From the NCBI GenBank assembly GCA_025360125.1, contig JANYCU010000045.1:62001-126000 (forward strand): a DNA stretch of 64,000 nucleotides. The letters run 5' to 3'. This document shows positions 36,685-46,660 of this stretch, piece by piece; the stretch's first letter is position 1, and every line of letters begins with the position of its first letter. The position numbers were made by a program, and so were the translations under genes. A model generated the notes under the pieces. That model was given only the letters and a program-made list of their open reading frames with translations. It was not told the origin of the DNA and did no database searches. The stretch comes from Armatimonadota bacterium. GTDB lineage: Bacteria; Armatimonadota; Fimbriimonadia; Fimbriimonadales; Fimbriimonadaceae.

Positions 36685-36915
36685 CTATTTCTTTTTCCAA
36701 GTACTGTAAGTCTTCACCTCTTCCCTAGAAAGCGATCGGTATGCAATGTATTGGTTCGTTTGACATAGTCGTATATGGTCTTTCCATTCTTGTCGGTAAC
36801 GTTGGGATTTGCTCCGCGCTGCAAGAGTCACCTTGTGGCGCTAAACCTACCTAAACCGACGGAATACATCAACGGCGTATAACCGTTCAGAGGGTTAACC
36901 TGGTCAAATGTGAAT
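36685..36915 (-). pseudogene. Decayed C-terminal fragment of an ankyrin paralogue
   Basis: QVNPLNGYTPLMYSVGLGRFSAT then in-frame TGA and a frameshift; matches end of the 35352 gene. Confidence 0.85.
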
Positions 36916-36945
36916 ATCCGTCCAGAGTACGTATAAGTTAGTGAA

Positions 36946-38781
36946 TCAGGATTTGAGGTAGGGCCGCGACTGAAGAATGTAAATTTGATCGCCGACGATT
37001 GCCCATTCGATGTCCTGGGGCCGATTGCCAAACATTCGTTGGATCGCCTTTCCGGTGGCGGCAAGTCGGCGGATGAGAGGATCGGAGAGTACTGCAAGGT
37101 CGGGCGGAGTGGGAACGGTCATGATTCCGCCGTCGGGCGCAAAAACGAGCCGACCATCATCCTGCGACCGCGTCAAGATTTGGACGGCGTTGGTATCTTC
37201 GCGAAAAACGATTTGCTCGGGCACCTTTTGGCCGTCGACGACTCGAATTCCCAGACCGCGCTTCGCGCTGATGAAAATTGAGTCTTTGTCGGCACTGTCA
37301 AACGGATTCGCCGTGATCATCACCCCTGACGATTCGGAAGGGACGGCCTCCTGTATCAAAACCGCCATGGCGATCTGCGTATGGTCGAAGCCTGCTCGTT
37401 CTCGAGCGAGAAATGCGTCGTCGTTCCACACCGAAGACCAAACTGTCTTCACCGCCGCGATGAGCGCAGTGTCTCCTTTTACATTGGGAACCGTCGTGTA
37501 TAATCCTGCGCCACTAAAGTTAGGCAGATCCTCTGAATTGGTTGAGCTTCTGACGAACACACCTTTGCCTTTCAAACCATCGCGTACTTTACCGATCACT
37601 TGATCGGCAAGCTCCTTTGAAAATTTGCCGTTAACGAAGCTCTTTCGCAATTCAGCAAGTCTCGCCCGTCGTCGGGGGCCGCCCGCCCGGAAATCTGGCT
37701 CTCGGAGCATTGTCGCGATCTGGGTGTCGAGGCCGTTTGCTTTTACAAATGCGTTGTAGGCAGAGAACGGAAGAGTGAAGCCAGGAGGGATTTTGACTTT
37801 GGCTATCTGGCCATGGATGACTTCGCCCAAATTCGCCGACTTTGCTCCATAACGAACCGAGTCGGCCGCGCGTTGATCGGAAAGCGCGGCCAATCGTGTT
37901 TCGGTGAGGTCGATTTTCGGGGTGATCAAAGCTTTTAGGGTTTTGCGCTCGGCGAGATATTTTGAAATCTCGGGTGGCTCGGCAGGGCGGATATGATATT
38001 CGCCAGCTTCGGTCCGGTACGCGATCCAGCCACCTTCCATCTTTCGCAGAGATTTGTCGGCATCTCGAATGGTCGCGCTCGGAATGCGCCAACCACGAGC
38101 AAGAAGGCCCAGATGAGAAAGCGGGGTCGTGGGGTGACGAAATACTAGACCGGAGACCTGTGGCGACCCGGCGGGAGTTTCTTCGAGAACGAGAATATCT
38201 TCTGGTTCAGCATCGGCAATATCAACGGCACTGCGCACAAATTTTAGGCGGCCAATGGCAAAGCCGAGATTGAGTGGGATGTATGGCAAGTTGCGCGATA
38301 TCTCGCTCAAAGAGACGCGAGATATTTTGAGATTTGCCGAGGCCAATTCTTGCCGCTCCGAGTTAGGTTTAAAGGCAAGAGCGGTAAAAAACGCTTTCGA
38401 GATCACCTTATGCGTGAGTGAGATCATGCTTGTCGTTGCCAGATCGCCGTCCCAGAATTCGAACGTCCATTTCTTCACCGATGGCTGGTAGGCAACCCAT
38501 CCGAGCAGGAACCGACGATCATCTCGAAGGGTATTTTTCTCAAAGAACTCTTGTTCGCCATCTAAAGATAAGTAGAGCTTCGCGGCCAAATCTCGATGAT
38601 GACGGTCCTCTTTCGAATCGATAAAGTAGATCTGGTTCGCCTTCCTCCGGTCGATGAGGAATCGAACGTGCTTCTGGGGATAGGGAATGCTCGTCTTGCC
38701 CGCGATTCGGTCAAAATCGGCTTCGCTTCGGATAGCTGGTACCGACAGAACGACCTGAACGTACGCTAGAAGTGCGAGCAT
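36946..38781 (-). CDS. PEP synthase/pyruvate phosphate dikinase-like protein
   Basis: VFVRSSTNSEDLPNFSGAGLY, DIEWAIVGDQIYILQSRP. Confidence 0.85.
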   Translation of the reverse strand: MLALLAYVQVVLSVPAIRSEADFDRIAGKTSIPYPQKHVRFLIDRRKANQIYFIDSKEDRHHRDLAAKLYLSLDGEQEFFEKNTLRDDRRFLLGWVAYQPSVKKWTFEFWDGDLATTSMISLTHKVISKAFFTALAFKPNSERQELASANLKISRVSLSEISRNLPYIPLNLGFAIGRLKFVRSAVDIADAEPEDILVLEETPAGSPQVSGLVFRHPTTPLSHLGLLARGWRIPSATIRDADKSLRKMEGGWIAYRTEAGEYHIRPAEPPEISKYLAERKTLKALITPKIDLTETRLAALSDQRAADSVRYGAKSANLGEVIHGQIAKVKIPPGFTLPFSAYNAFVKANGLDTQIATMLREPDFRAGGPRRRARLAELRKSFVNGKFSKELADQVIGKVRDGLKGKGVFVRSSTNSEDLPNFSGAGLYTTVPNVKGDTALIAAVKTVWSSVWNDDAFLARERAGFDHTQIAMAVLIQEAVPSESSGVMITANPFDSADKDSIFISAKRGLGIRVVDGQKVPEQIVFREDTNAVQILTRSQDDGRLVFAPDGGIMTVPTPPDLAVLSDPLIRRLAATGKAIQRMFGNRPQDIEWAIVGDQIYILQSRPYLKS

Positions 38782-38908
38782 GTTTACATATTAGGCGTTT
38801 TTCGTGTCGGTGATTGGAAATCTCTGGTTGAAAGATAGTCTCGCTCCCTTTTTGGGACTTCGGACATAACTTGGAACCCAACGCAATGGATATCCGTTCC
38901 TGAGTAAG

Positions 38909-39835
38909 ATGGTTTCGACCGTGCCACTTGTATCAATCAATAATTTAACCGTCCGATACGGGTCGTTTGTAGCCTTAAACGACTTCTCGTGCGACATCGA
39001 GCCAGGCTGTACCGGACTGCTGGGTCCGAACGGCGCAGGAAAGACGACGCTCCTCAAAACAATCCTCGGATTTGTTAAACCCGCCAGCGGGGGTGGCAAC
39101 ATCCTTGGTCTCGACCTTCACTCGGACGGAAAGGCGATTCGTCAACGAGTTGGACTCATGCCCGAGCAAGATTGCCATATCCCTGGCCTTTCGGCAGTTG
39201 GCTTCGTGGCCTACGCCGGAGAGTTGGCGGGAATGCCCGCTGACCAGGCGTTGCGCCGAGCCCATGAAGTGCTCGAATACTCCGGCCTTGGCGAAGCGCG
39301 CTATCGTAACGTTGAAACTTTTTCGACGGGCATGAAGCAACGCATCAAACTTGCTCAAGCGATGATTCACGGTCCTAAGCTACTCTTGCTCGATGAGCCG
39401 ACGAACGGCCTGGACCCGAAAGGGCGCGAAGAGATGTTGGACTTGATTAAAGATATTTCGCATGGCAAAGGTGTCAACGTTTTGATTAGTTCGCACCTGC
39501 TGCCCGACATCGAGCGGGTGTGCGACCGGGTGGTGGTTGTTTTGCGCGGTCAACTGGTTTCGCAAGGGACGCTCAAAGATTTAAAGGCCATCGAAGGTCA
39601 GCCGCTGGATGTTGAGCTTCGGGAAGGCAGTGAAGAATTTATGGCAAAGGTGAAAGAAAAAGGAGCCTACATCGCCGCGACGACCCGCTCGACCTACCGG
39701 GTTCAGGTTGCGGGCACTCGCGAAAACGCGGTGGCAACGGTCTTGCTCGCCGCCCAAGAGACCAGCGCTCAGGTGCGAGGAATTCGCCTCGCTGAACGCA
39801 GCCTTGAAGAAGCATTTTTGGAGGTCATTCAGTAA
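38909..39835 (+). CDS. ABC transporter ATP-binding protein
   Basis: GPNGAGKTTLL Walker A, FSTGMKQRIKLAQAM signature, LLLLDEPTNGLD. Confidence 0.96.
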   Translation: MVSTVPLVSINNLTVRYGSFVALNDFSCDIEPGCTGLLGPNGAGKTTLLKTILGFVKPASGGGNILGLDLHSDGKAIRQRVGLMPEQDCHIPGLSAVGFVAYAGELAGMPADQALRRAHEVLEYSGLGEARYRNVETFSTGMKQRIKLAQAMIHGPKLLLLDEPTNGLDPKGREEMLDLIKDISHGKGVNVLISSHLLPDIERVCDRVVVVLRGQLVSQGTLKDLKAIEGQPLDVELREGSEEFMAKVKEKGAYIAATTRSTYRVQVAGTRENAVATVLLAAQETSAQVRGIRLAERSLEEAFLEVIQ

Positions 39836-40854
39836 TGTCTGAATCAGTACAAAGCAGTTCCCCGATCTCAGACCTCAGCTATCGCCACTACGATGGTCCG
39901 CTTGATAGCCCAGTTGGACGCTGGTGGTGCATCGCCAAAATGACGATGAAGATGGCGACCAAGAAGCGCGGCTTTTGGGGTTGGTCGGCATTTAGTGCCT
40001 GGTGGTACATCATCATGCTGGCGGTTTTGTGGTTTATGGACAACCTTTCGGGCTCTTTGGGCACGGGCGGTCCGGGCGGAAACCCGCTGCTCCAAAAGAT
40101 CATTTGGAAAGATCAATTTGTTCATGCCTTTTCGTACTCGCAATTGATCCTGATGGTCGTTGCCTTGCTCGTTGGGGTGGGTTCAATTGCCAACGATAAT
40201 CGGTCCAATGCTTTGCTGGTGTATCTGAGCAAACCGTGTACACGGCTGGATTACGTGGTTGGGAAGTGGGTCGGAATATTCCTCCTGATCACGGGAGTTT
40301 CTTTGGTGCCGATGCTCGTGTTTTACGCTTACGGCTTTATGAGCTTCCAAGATTACGGATTTTGGACTCAGTCGCCGTGGCTCTTTTTAAGGCTCATTCT
40401 GGTATCGGCGGCGAGTGGTGCGATCCATGCCTCCTTGGCGATTGGCGTTAGTTCGCTGTTTAACCAGGGGCGATTGGCGAGTGCGACTTATGCGGGAATG
40501 TACTTCTTCAGCAATATCTTCACGCTCATTATTGGTGGCTTGAATGCGAGCGCGGTATTTGGCGGCAGCAAGCCACCGGAGGCGTTTCGCATTTTGTACT
40601 ACTGTTCAATCGATGGGCTCCAAATCGGGATGGCAAAGTTTATTCTGGGTACGAATGCGGCGAATAACTTTGCGAACGGCGGTGGCGGCCCGGGCGGCGG
40701 TGGCCGGCGACGTGGAGGAAACTTCAATATTAATCCGGAAGACTTCGTCATCCATGCACCTTCGGCGGGGTTCATCTTGCCTACGGTTGCCTTTATCATC
40801 GTGACTGGGTTCCTTATTGCTTGGAGCCGAGTGAAAGCCGTGGAGGTTGTTTAA
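39835..40854 (+). CDS. ABC transporter permease
   Basis: Multi-TM, overlaps preceding ATPase stop. Confidence 0.85.
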   Translation: MSESVQSSSPISDLSYRHYDGPLDSPVGRWWCIAKMTMKMATKKRGFWGWSAFSAWWYIIMLAVLWFMDNLSGSLGTGGPGGNPLLQKIIWKDQFVHAFSYSQLILMVVALLVGVGSIANDNRSNALLVYLSKPCTRLDYVVGKWVGIFLLITGVSLVPMLVFYAYGFMSFQDYGFWTQSPWLFLRLILVSAASGAIHASLAIGVSSLFNQGRLASATYAGMYFFSNIFTLIIGGLNASAVFGGSKPPEAFRILYYCSIDGLQIGMAKFILGTNAANNFANGGGGPGGGGRRRGGNFNINPEDFVIHAPSAGFILPTVAFIIVTGFLIAWSRVKAVEVV

Positions 40855-41772
40855 ATGATTGAAATTACGAATGCATCTCGATGGTACGGCGAAATTCTTG
40901 GCGTCAACGACGTGACGTGTACGGTTGGGCCAGGCATTACTGCGCTGTTGGGAATGAACGGGGCTGGCAAGAGCACGCTGCTGCGCATGATCACCGGACA
41001 ATTGCGGCCAACAACCGGAAGCGTGAAGGTTTTTGGCGAAGAGCCATTTGGCAACCCAAACGTGTTTAAGCACCTCGGTTATTGCCCGGAGATCGACAAC
41101 TTTTACGAGTACATGAGCGGGCGAGAGTTCGTTCGATACATGGCTCGCCTTAGCGGAATGTCGATAGGAGAAGCCAAATCCAAAACCGACCAGATGATCG
41201 AAATGGTCGGCATGAGCGGTCGGGCGGATAAGAAGATTAAGGGCTATTCCAAGGGCATGCGTCAGCGGATCAAGCTGGCTCAGGCCATGGTTCACAACCC
41301 GGACATCATTTTGCTCGACGAGCCTCTGAACGGACTTGACCCGGTTGGACGACATGAATTCCTCGGAGTTTTGGCGCACCTGGCTCAGATTGGAAAAACC
41401 ATTCTTGTCTCGTCTCATATTCTTTATGAAGTCGAACAGATGACCCATTCGCTGTTGCTGCTCCACCGCGGACGATTGTTGGCAACGGGTGACCTTGGCG
41501 TCATACGTGAATTGATCGACAAGTATCCGCACAAGGTGAGGATTGAAACTCCTCAGCCGCGAGAAGTTGCCGCCCGCCTGACGGGAATGGCGAACGTCGT
41601 GAGCACCCGAATTGACGAAAAGAACGATGAGATCGAGCTTGAAGTGCGCGATCCGAATTCGTTCTACGCTTCCCTATCCACTCTTGTTTTAGAACAAAAA
41701 ATGCCTATTCTCAGCTTTAACAGCCCCGACAACAACTTGGAATCGGTATTCCAATATTTGGTGGAAGGATGA
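40855..41772 (+). CDS. ABC transporter ATP-binding protein
   Basis: GMNGAGKSTLL, YSKGMRQRIKLAQAM, ILLDEPLNGLD. Confidence 0.96.
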   Translation: MIEITNASRWYGEILGVNDVTCTVGPGITALLGMNGAGKSTLLRMITGQLRPTTGSVKVFGEEPFGNPNVFKHLGYCPEIDNFYEYMSGREFVRYMARLSGMSIGEAKSKTDQMIEMVGMSGRADKKIKGYSKGMRQRIKLAQAMVHNPDIILLDEPLNGLDPVGRHEFLGVLAHLAQIGKTILVSSHILYEVEQMTHSLLLLHRGRLLATGDLGVIRELIDKYPHKVRIETPQPREVAARLTGMANVVSTRIDEKNDEIELEVRDPNSFYASLSTLVLEQKMPILSFNSPDNNLESVFQYLVEG

Positions 41773-42545
41773 TCGTCCCATTTCAGTTTCTTCTCAAAGA
41801 CGCGTTGCGCATGCGCAAGATGTTTGTCTGGATTATCCTTGCGGTCTTGGCATTTTTGCTCGCCGCGTTTTGGCAGCGGTTGGCCATCGGGAATTCTGTT
41901 TCCGTGGACTCAACTGATCGTTACGTCAACGTAGTTAACCTATTGGTTTTTCGGTTGTTGCCGCTTGCTTCGGCCATCTATTCGACGATGATTTTGAGTC
42001 AAGAAGTCGAGCAAAAGACGATCGTTTACCTCTTGACCCGACCGATTGAACGTTGGGTTTTGTTGGTTGGGCGGTGGGCTGCGACAGTCACAGCCGTGGT
42101 CATTATTGCGGCTCTGGGTATGATTGCGACCGTGCTGGGTGCGGGTGGATTTGGGGCGGTACACGTAACATTCCTCCGCGACCTTGGGGCGATCGTTCTG
42201 GGAGCGATGGCATACGGCTCGTTGTTTATGTTTGTTACGCTGATGTTTAATCGAGCCCTCATCATCTGCGTTTTGTTCGCGTTTGGTTGGGAAAGTTCGG
42301 TGCCGAACTTGGCGACTGGTCTGCAAAAGCTGTCGATTTTGGCCCACATGCAAGCGATTGCTAAGCACCCAGAAAGTGAAGGCGGAACGAAGTTCCTTGA
42401 AGGGATTTCGGGAGTTCTCGGTAAGAATACGTTAAGCTCGGTTAGTTCTGCTTTTGCTCTGATTGTTTTCACGGTGGTGATGGTTGGACTGAGTTGTTAT
42501 TGGTTCACCACACATGAGTACATCCCGCGTGAAGATTCAGAATAA
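41769..42545 (+). CDS. ABC transporter permease
   Basis: Multi-TM, 4-nt overlap with ATPase. Confidence 0.85.
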   Translation: MIVPFQFLLKDALRMRKMFVWIILAVLAFLLAAFWQRLAIGNSVSVDSTDRYVNVVNLLVFRLLPLASAIYSTMILSQEVEQKTIVYLLTRPIERWVLLVGRWAATVTAVVIIAALGMIATVLGAGGFGAVHVTFLRDLGAIVLGAMAYGSLFMFVTLMFNRALIICVLFAFGWESSVPNLATGLQKLSILAHMQAIAKHPESEGGTKFLEGISGVLGKNTLSSVSSAFALIVFTVVMVGLSCYWFTTHEYIPREDSE

Positions 42546-42603
42546 TTGCATCCTGGCTGAATTGCGAGGCGGTACCATGGTAAACCAGAGGCAGAGACGA
42601 TAA

Positions 42604-43650
42604 ATGGCAAGGTTTGAGATTTCCGACGACTATCTAAAACGGTTCCTGGTGGACCTTTTGGAGACCCCAAGTCCCACTGGCGACACTGAGTACGCAATTG
42701 GCTCGATTGAGAGTGAATTGCAGAACCTCGGGATATCCACCTCGCGGACAACCAAGGGCGCTCTGATTGCGCACCTTGATGGCCTTCGAGACAACGCGCC
42801 GAAGGCATTAACCGCTCACGTCGATACGCTCGGGTTCATGGTGAAGGAGATCAAGGCCAATGGTCGTCTGAAGCTCAAAGCTTTGGGCGGAATTATGTGG
42901 CCAACGGTAGATAGCCAGACCGTGACCGTCAGCACACGAGACGGTCGCCAAATTCGGGGCTCCATTGTTCTCGAAAACGGTGCGGCTCATGTGAACCGAG
43001 AAGCTCCGACCGTTGCTCGAACAGGTGAGAACTTAGAAGTCCGACTGGATGAAATCACGTCGAAGGCCGAAGAAACTCGTTTCCTTGGCGTTGAAGTCGG
43101 CGACTTTGTTTACCTGGACACTCGAACCGAGATCACTCCTTCTGGTTTTATCCGATCTCGATTCCTTGACGACAAGGCATGCGTTGCTTGCATCTTAGCC
43201 GCCCTTGAAGCGATCCAAAAGAGTCAGCTCACTCCCGTTCAACGTACGACCATTTTGTTCTCCAACTTTGAAGAAGTGGGGCATGGCGGAATGGATAGTT
43301 TGCCCGCCGACCTAGCTGAGATGTTGGTGCTGGACATGGCCTGCATTGGAACTGGGCAAAACGGAACTGAATTTAATTGTTCGATTTGCGTTGCCGACGG
43401 CTCTGGTCCTTACAGCAAGAATTTCTCAGATCGGCTTCGAAACCTTGCCGACAAGCGCGGAATTGAATTGAAACCGGACATCTACACCTATTACGGCAGT
43501 GATGGAAGCGCTTATTGGAGATCGGGCGGAACCGCCGAGGTCGCTTTGATCGGGCCAGGCGTGGACACGAGCCACGGGTATGAACGAACGCACATCGACT
43601 CGCTTCGGGATACGGCTCAGATGATCGCTGAATTCCTGATTGACGAATAG
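42604..43650 (+). CDS. M42/M20-type aminopeptidase
   Basis: LTAHVDTLGFMVKEI, FLDDKACV, NFEEVGHGG motifs. Confidence 0.85.
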   Translation: MARFEISDDYLKRFLVDLLETPSPTGDTEYAIGSIESELQNLGISTSRTTKGALIAHLDGLRDNAPKALTAHVDTLGFMVKEIKANGRLKLKALGGIMWPTVDSQTVTVSTRDGRQIRGSIVLENGAAHVNREAPTVARTGENLEVRLDEITSKAEETRFLGVEVGDFVYLDTRTEITPSGFIRSRFLDDKACVACILAALEAIQKSQLTPVQRTTILFSNFEEVGHGGMDSLPADLAEMLVLDMACIGTGQNGTEFNCSICVADGSGPYSKNFSDRLRNLADKRGIELKPDIYTYYGSDGSAYWRSGGTAEVALIGPGVDTSHGYERTHIDSLRDTAQMIAEFLIDE

Positions 43651-44234
43651 TGATTGGCCTCCTTCGCGGTACGGTCGTCGAGATCGAAGGAAATCTCGTA
43701 TTGCTTGAAGTTGCGGGTGTTGGCTATGAAGTCATCGTGCCGGATTCGGCTCTGGGGCGGTTGGCACCTAAATCGGATGCGGTTTTGTATACTCGCCAGA
43801 TTTTTCGCGAGGATGGAGTCACGCTTTGCGGGTTTTTGGATCGTGGCGAGCGTCGTGTTTTCGATTTGCTTTTAGAGGTCAAGGGTTGCGGCCCACGGGT
43901 TGCCCAGGCCTTGATCGGTCAAGTGGGCGCGGATGCGGTTTCGACTTCGATCTTGTCAAACGACGCGAAGACCCTTTGTCGAGCTACTGGCGTTGGCCAG
44001 AGACTGGCGGAGCGGATTATTCTTGAGCTTCGTCCGAAGATCGAGAAAGGAGCGTTTGTACTTGGCGGAGTTGCGGCGGCGGTGATTTCGAGCCCGGATC
44101 GCGATTTGGTGGAGGCCCTGGTTGGGCTTGGGTATCGTCGCCCCGATGCGGAGCAGGTGGTTTCGAAGGTTGATGCCAGCCTGGACCTAGGCGAGCGGAT
44201 TAAGTTGGCCCTTCAGTTGCTGAAGAAGGGCTAA
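43650..44234 (+). CDS. ruvA: Holliday junction helicase subunit RuvA
   Basis: MIGLLRGTVVEIEGN, GVGYEV, GVGQRLAERIILELR. Confidence 0.95.
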   Translation: MIGLLRGTVVEIEGNLVLLEVAGVGYEVIVPDSALGRLAPKSDAVLYTRQIFREDGVTLCGFLDRGERRVFDLLLEVKGCGPRVAQALIGQVGADAVSTSILSNDAKTLCRATGVGQRLAERIILELRPKIEKGAFVLGGVAAAVISSPDRDLVEALVGLGYRRPDAEQVVSKVDASLDLGERIKLALQLLKKG

Positions 44235-44353
44235 CCGCGGTGCAAGTGCGAGCAAATCCTTCCATCCTCAATCTCCGATTCAGCAAAAATACTTCTTCGT
44301 CTTGCACTCGCACTCGCACTTGCCCTGTTCGGTAGACTAAAATCTACCAACGA

Positions 44354-45361
44354 ATGCGAAACGACGCGATTGATCCCAATGAACTACCTGGAGAAGGCGA
44401 TGAGCTTTCGCTTCGTCCGCGCTTTCTGCGGGAATTTATTGGTCAAGAGCAGTTAAAGGGCAACCTGAACGTTTTTATTGAGGCGGCTCGGCAACGATCG
44501 GAACCGATGGATCACGTTCTCTTGTACGGTCCTCCGGGACTCGGGAAGACAACTTTGGCCCACATTATTGCCAATGAAATGGGGGCACCGATTCACGTCA
44601 CCAGTGGACCTGCGATCGTGAAGCCGGGTGATCTGGTTGGGATTTTGACCAACCTTGAGGAAGGTGCGGTGCTGTTTATCGATGAAATCCACCGTCTCGG
44701 CCGCGTGGTTGAAGAGTATTTGTATCCGGCGATGGAAGATCGCAAGGTCGATATCATGATCGGCGAGGGTCCGGCAGCGCGGTCCGTACGGATGGAAGTT
44801 CCCGCTTTTACAGTCATTGGGGCGACTACTCGGCAAGGCCTTTTGACGGGTCCGCTGCGGGATCGATTTGGCATCATTAGCCACTTCCAATACTATCAAG
44901 AGAAGGCGCTTTTTGAGATCGTGAAGCGATCGGCGAACATTTTGGGATACACCATCGCAAATGATGGGGCAGAAGAGATTGCTCGGCGGAGTCGTGGAAC
45001 ACCGCGAATTGCCAATCGTTTGCTTCGGCGAGTTCGTGATTTTGCCCAGGTCGATGATTTGCCGGAGATTCATCAGCCAATCGTTCAGAAGGCGGCGCTC
45101 GCCTTGGAGATTGATCATATTGGGCTGGACCGAGTGGACAGAACCATGCTGAAGATGATCATCGAGCGGCATGGTGGTGGTCCGGTTGGAATCGAGACGA
45201 TCGCGGCGAGCACGGGCGAGGATCGGCAAACGATTGAGGATGTTTATGAGCCTTACTTGTTGCAGATTGGGTTGTTGCAGCGAACGCCACAAGGTCGATG
45301 TGTTACAGATTTTGCGTATAAACATTTACAGATGATGCGAAAAGATCGACCGGAGTTGTAG
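44354..45361 (+). CDS. ruvB: Holliday junction helicase RuvB
   Basis: [41 protein letters not shown]. Confidence 0.98.
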   Translation: MRNDAIDPNELPGEGDELSLRPRFLREFIGQEQLKGNLNVFIEAARQRSEPMDHVLLYGPPGLGKTTLAHIIANEMGAPIHVTSGPAIVKPGDLVGILTNLEEGAVLFIDEIHRLGRVVEEYLYPAMEDRKVDIMIGEGPAARSVRMEVPAFTVIGATTRQGLLTGPLRDRFGIISHFQYYQEKALFEIVKRSANILGYTIANDGAEEIARRSRGTPRIANRLLRRVRDFAQVDDLPEIHQPIVQKAALALEIDHIGLDRVDRTMLKMIIERHGGGPVGIETIAASTGEDRQTIEDVYEPYLLQIGLLQRTPQGRCVTDFAYKHLQMMRKDRPEL

Positions 45362-45425
45362 GTTAAGCCCTTATGTTCCGTGTTCAAATTAACAATTCGA
45401 CTAACTTGCTTATGGTTTCCCGGCG

Positions 45426-45482
45426 CACCCCCTCAGTCTTGCCTTCGCTAGGGCTCGACAAGCCAGCTCCCCCCAGGGGAGC
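45426..45482. repeat. CACCCC-hairpin intergenic palindromic element
   Basis: CACCCCCTCAG...GCTCCCC-CCA-GGGGAGC. Confidence 0.6.
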
Positions 45483-45550
45483 AGCGTTGGTCTCGGTATG
45501 GCTCCGAGTTTGAAATGATAGAAAGTCAGAATGGAAAATAGGTTGAAAAG

Positions 45551-46660
45551 ATGATGTTGCTCGGACTGCTCGGATTGTTGATCGTCGTTTCCACTCTGTG
45601 GGATGGGTTTGAGACGATCGTGATGACTCGAAGCGTTAGTCGCAACTGGCGATTGAGTCGAATTTTCTACTTCCTCATTCGTGGTCCCTACTACAAGCTC
45701 GTTGCCAAAGTCCGTAGCGATCGATGGCGGAACGCGTTGTTGATGATCTATCCGCCACTTTCGCTGATTGTCCTTTTTTCTTTGTGGGGTGGATTCATCA
45801 TTGTTGGCTTCGCTTTGGCGAACTTCGGATTTGCTGTCCAACACTCGTCCGGCTCACTCGATCTGTTTTCAGCTTGGTACTACAGCGGCGTGACGTTCCT
45901 CACTCTCGGATTTGGAGATATTGCCCCAATTGGGTCTCTCGGCCGAATCATGGCGGTAGGGGAAGCGGCAACTGGCCTTGTTTTCTTAGCGAGTGTGATT
46001 AGCTATCTGCCTGTGATGTACGGCGTCGTTCAAAAGCGGGAGTATGCAATTATTTTGCTCGATAGCAAGGCAGGGTCAGACCCAAGTGGATTTGAACTTG
46101 TTCGCCGACACGCTGAAGCGGGGACGTTGCACATTCTCCCTGCCCTCCTTGAGAAGTATGAGCAATGGGGGGCCGAGATGCTTGAGGCATACCTTTCGTA
46201 CCCAACCATCGCTTTTTACCGCAGCCAGCATGACACTCAGAACTGGATCAAGACTTCGACCGCGATTATGGACGCATGCGCGATTCTTGAGTCTTGTTAT
46301 CAAGCCGATGATGCTGACTCTCGCCAGCTCAAATTCCAGGCTCGGGCGACCTTTGCATCGCTTCGTCACGTCATCGTTGACTTGGCTTACATCATTAAGA
46401 TGCCGCCGAAAGAGGATTGTTCGTTCCGGTTAACTTATGAAAACTTCGCTTTAACGATGGCGAGTTTATCGACCTTGTCTCCTCGTTTTGGAGGGACATT
46501 CGAAGACCTTCTTATGATTCGAAAGTTGTATGAGCCTTATTGTGCGGCGTTGGGCGAAGGACTGTTGATGGACCTGCCGAAGTGGCGACACGAAGTCCCC
46601 CAACGCGACAACTGGGAAGTGGCCGCCTGGGACGGGGCTCGTCACACAGAAGATAGCTGA
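45551..46660 (+). CDS. Two-TM potassium channel-like protein
   Basis: SAWYYSGVTFLTLGFGDIAP pore loop. Confidence 0.82.
   Translation: MMLLGLLGLLIVVSTLWDGFETIVMTRSVSRNWRLSRIFYFLIRGPYYKLVAKVRSDRWRNALLMIYPPLSLIVLFSLWGGFIIVGFALANFGFAVQHSSGSLDLFSAWYYSGVTFLTLGFGDIAPIGSLGRIMAVGEAATGLVFLASVISYLPVMYGVVQKREYAIILLDSKAGSDPSGFELVRRHAEAGTLHILPALLEKYEQWGAEMLEAYLSYPTIAFYRSQHDTQNWIKTSTAIMDACAILESCYQADDADSRQLKFQARATFASLRHVIVDLAYIIKMPPKEDCSFRLTYENFALTMASLSTLSPRFGGTFEDLLMIRKLYEPYCAALGEGLLMDLPKWRHEVPQRDNWEVAAWDGARHTEDS

Noticed and set aside
40606-41532. 308-aa minus-strand ORF
   Set aside because: Lies opposite two well-supported ABC transporter genes; shadow ORF.
44453-45325. 290-aa minus-strand ORF
   Set aside because: Shadow of ruvB.
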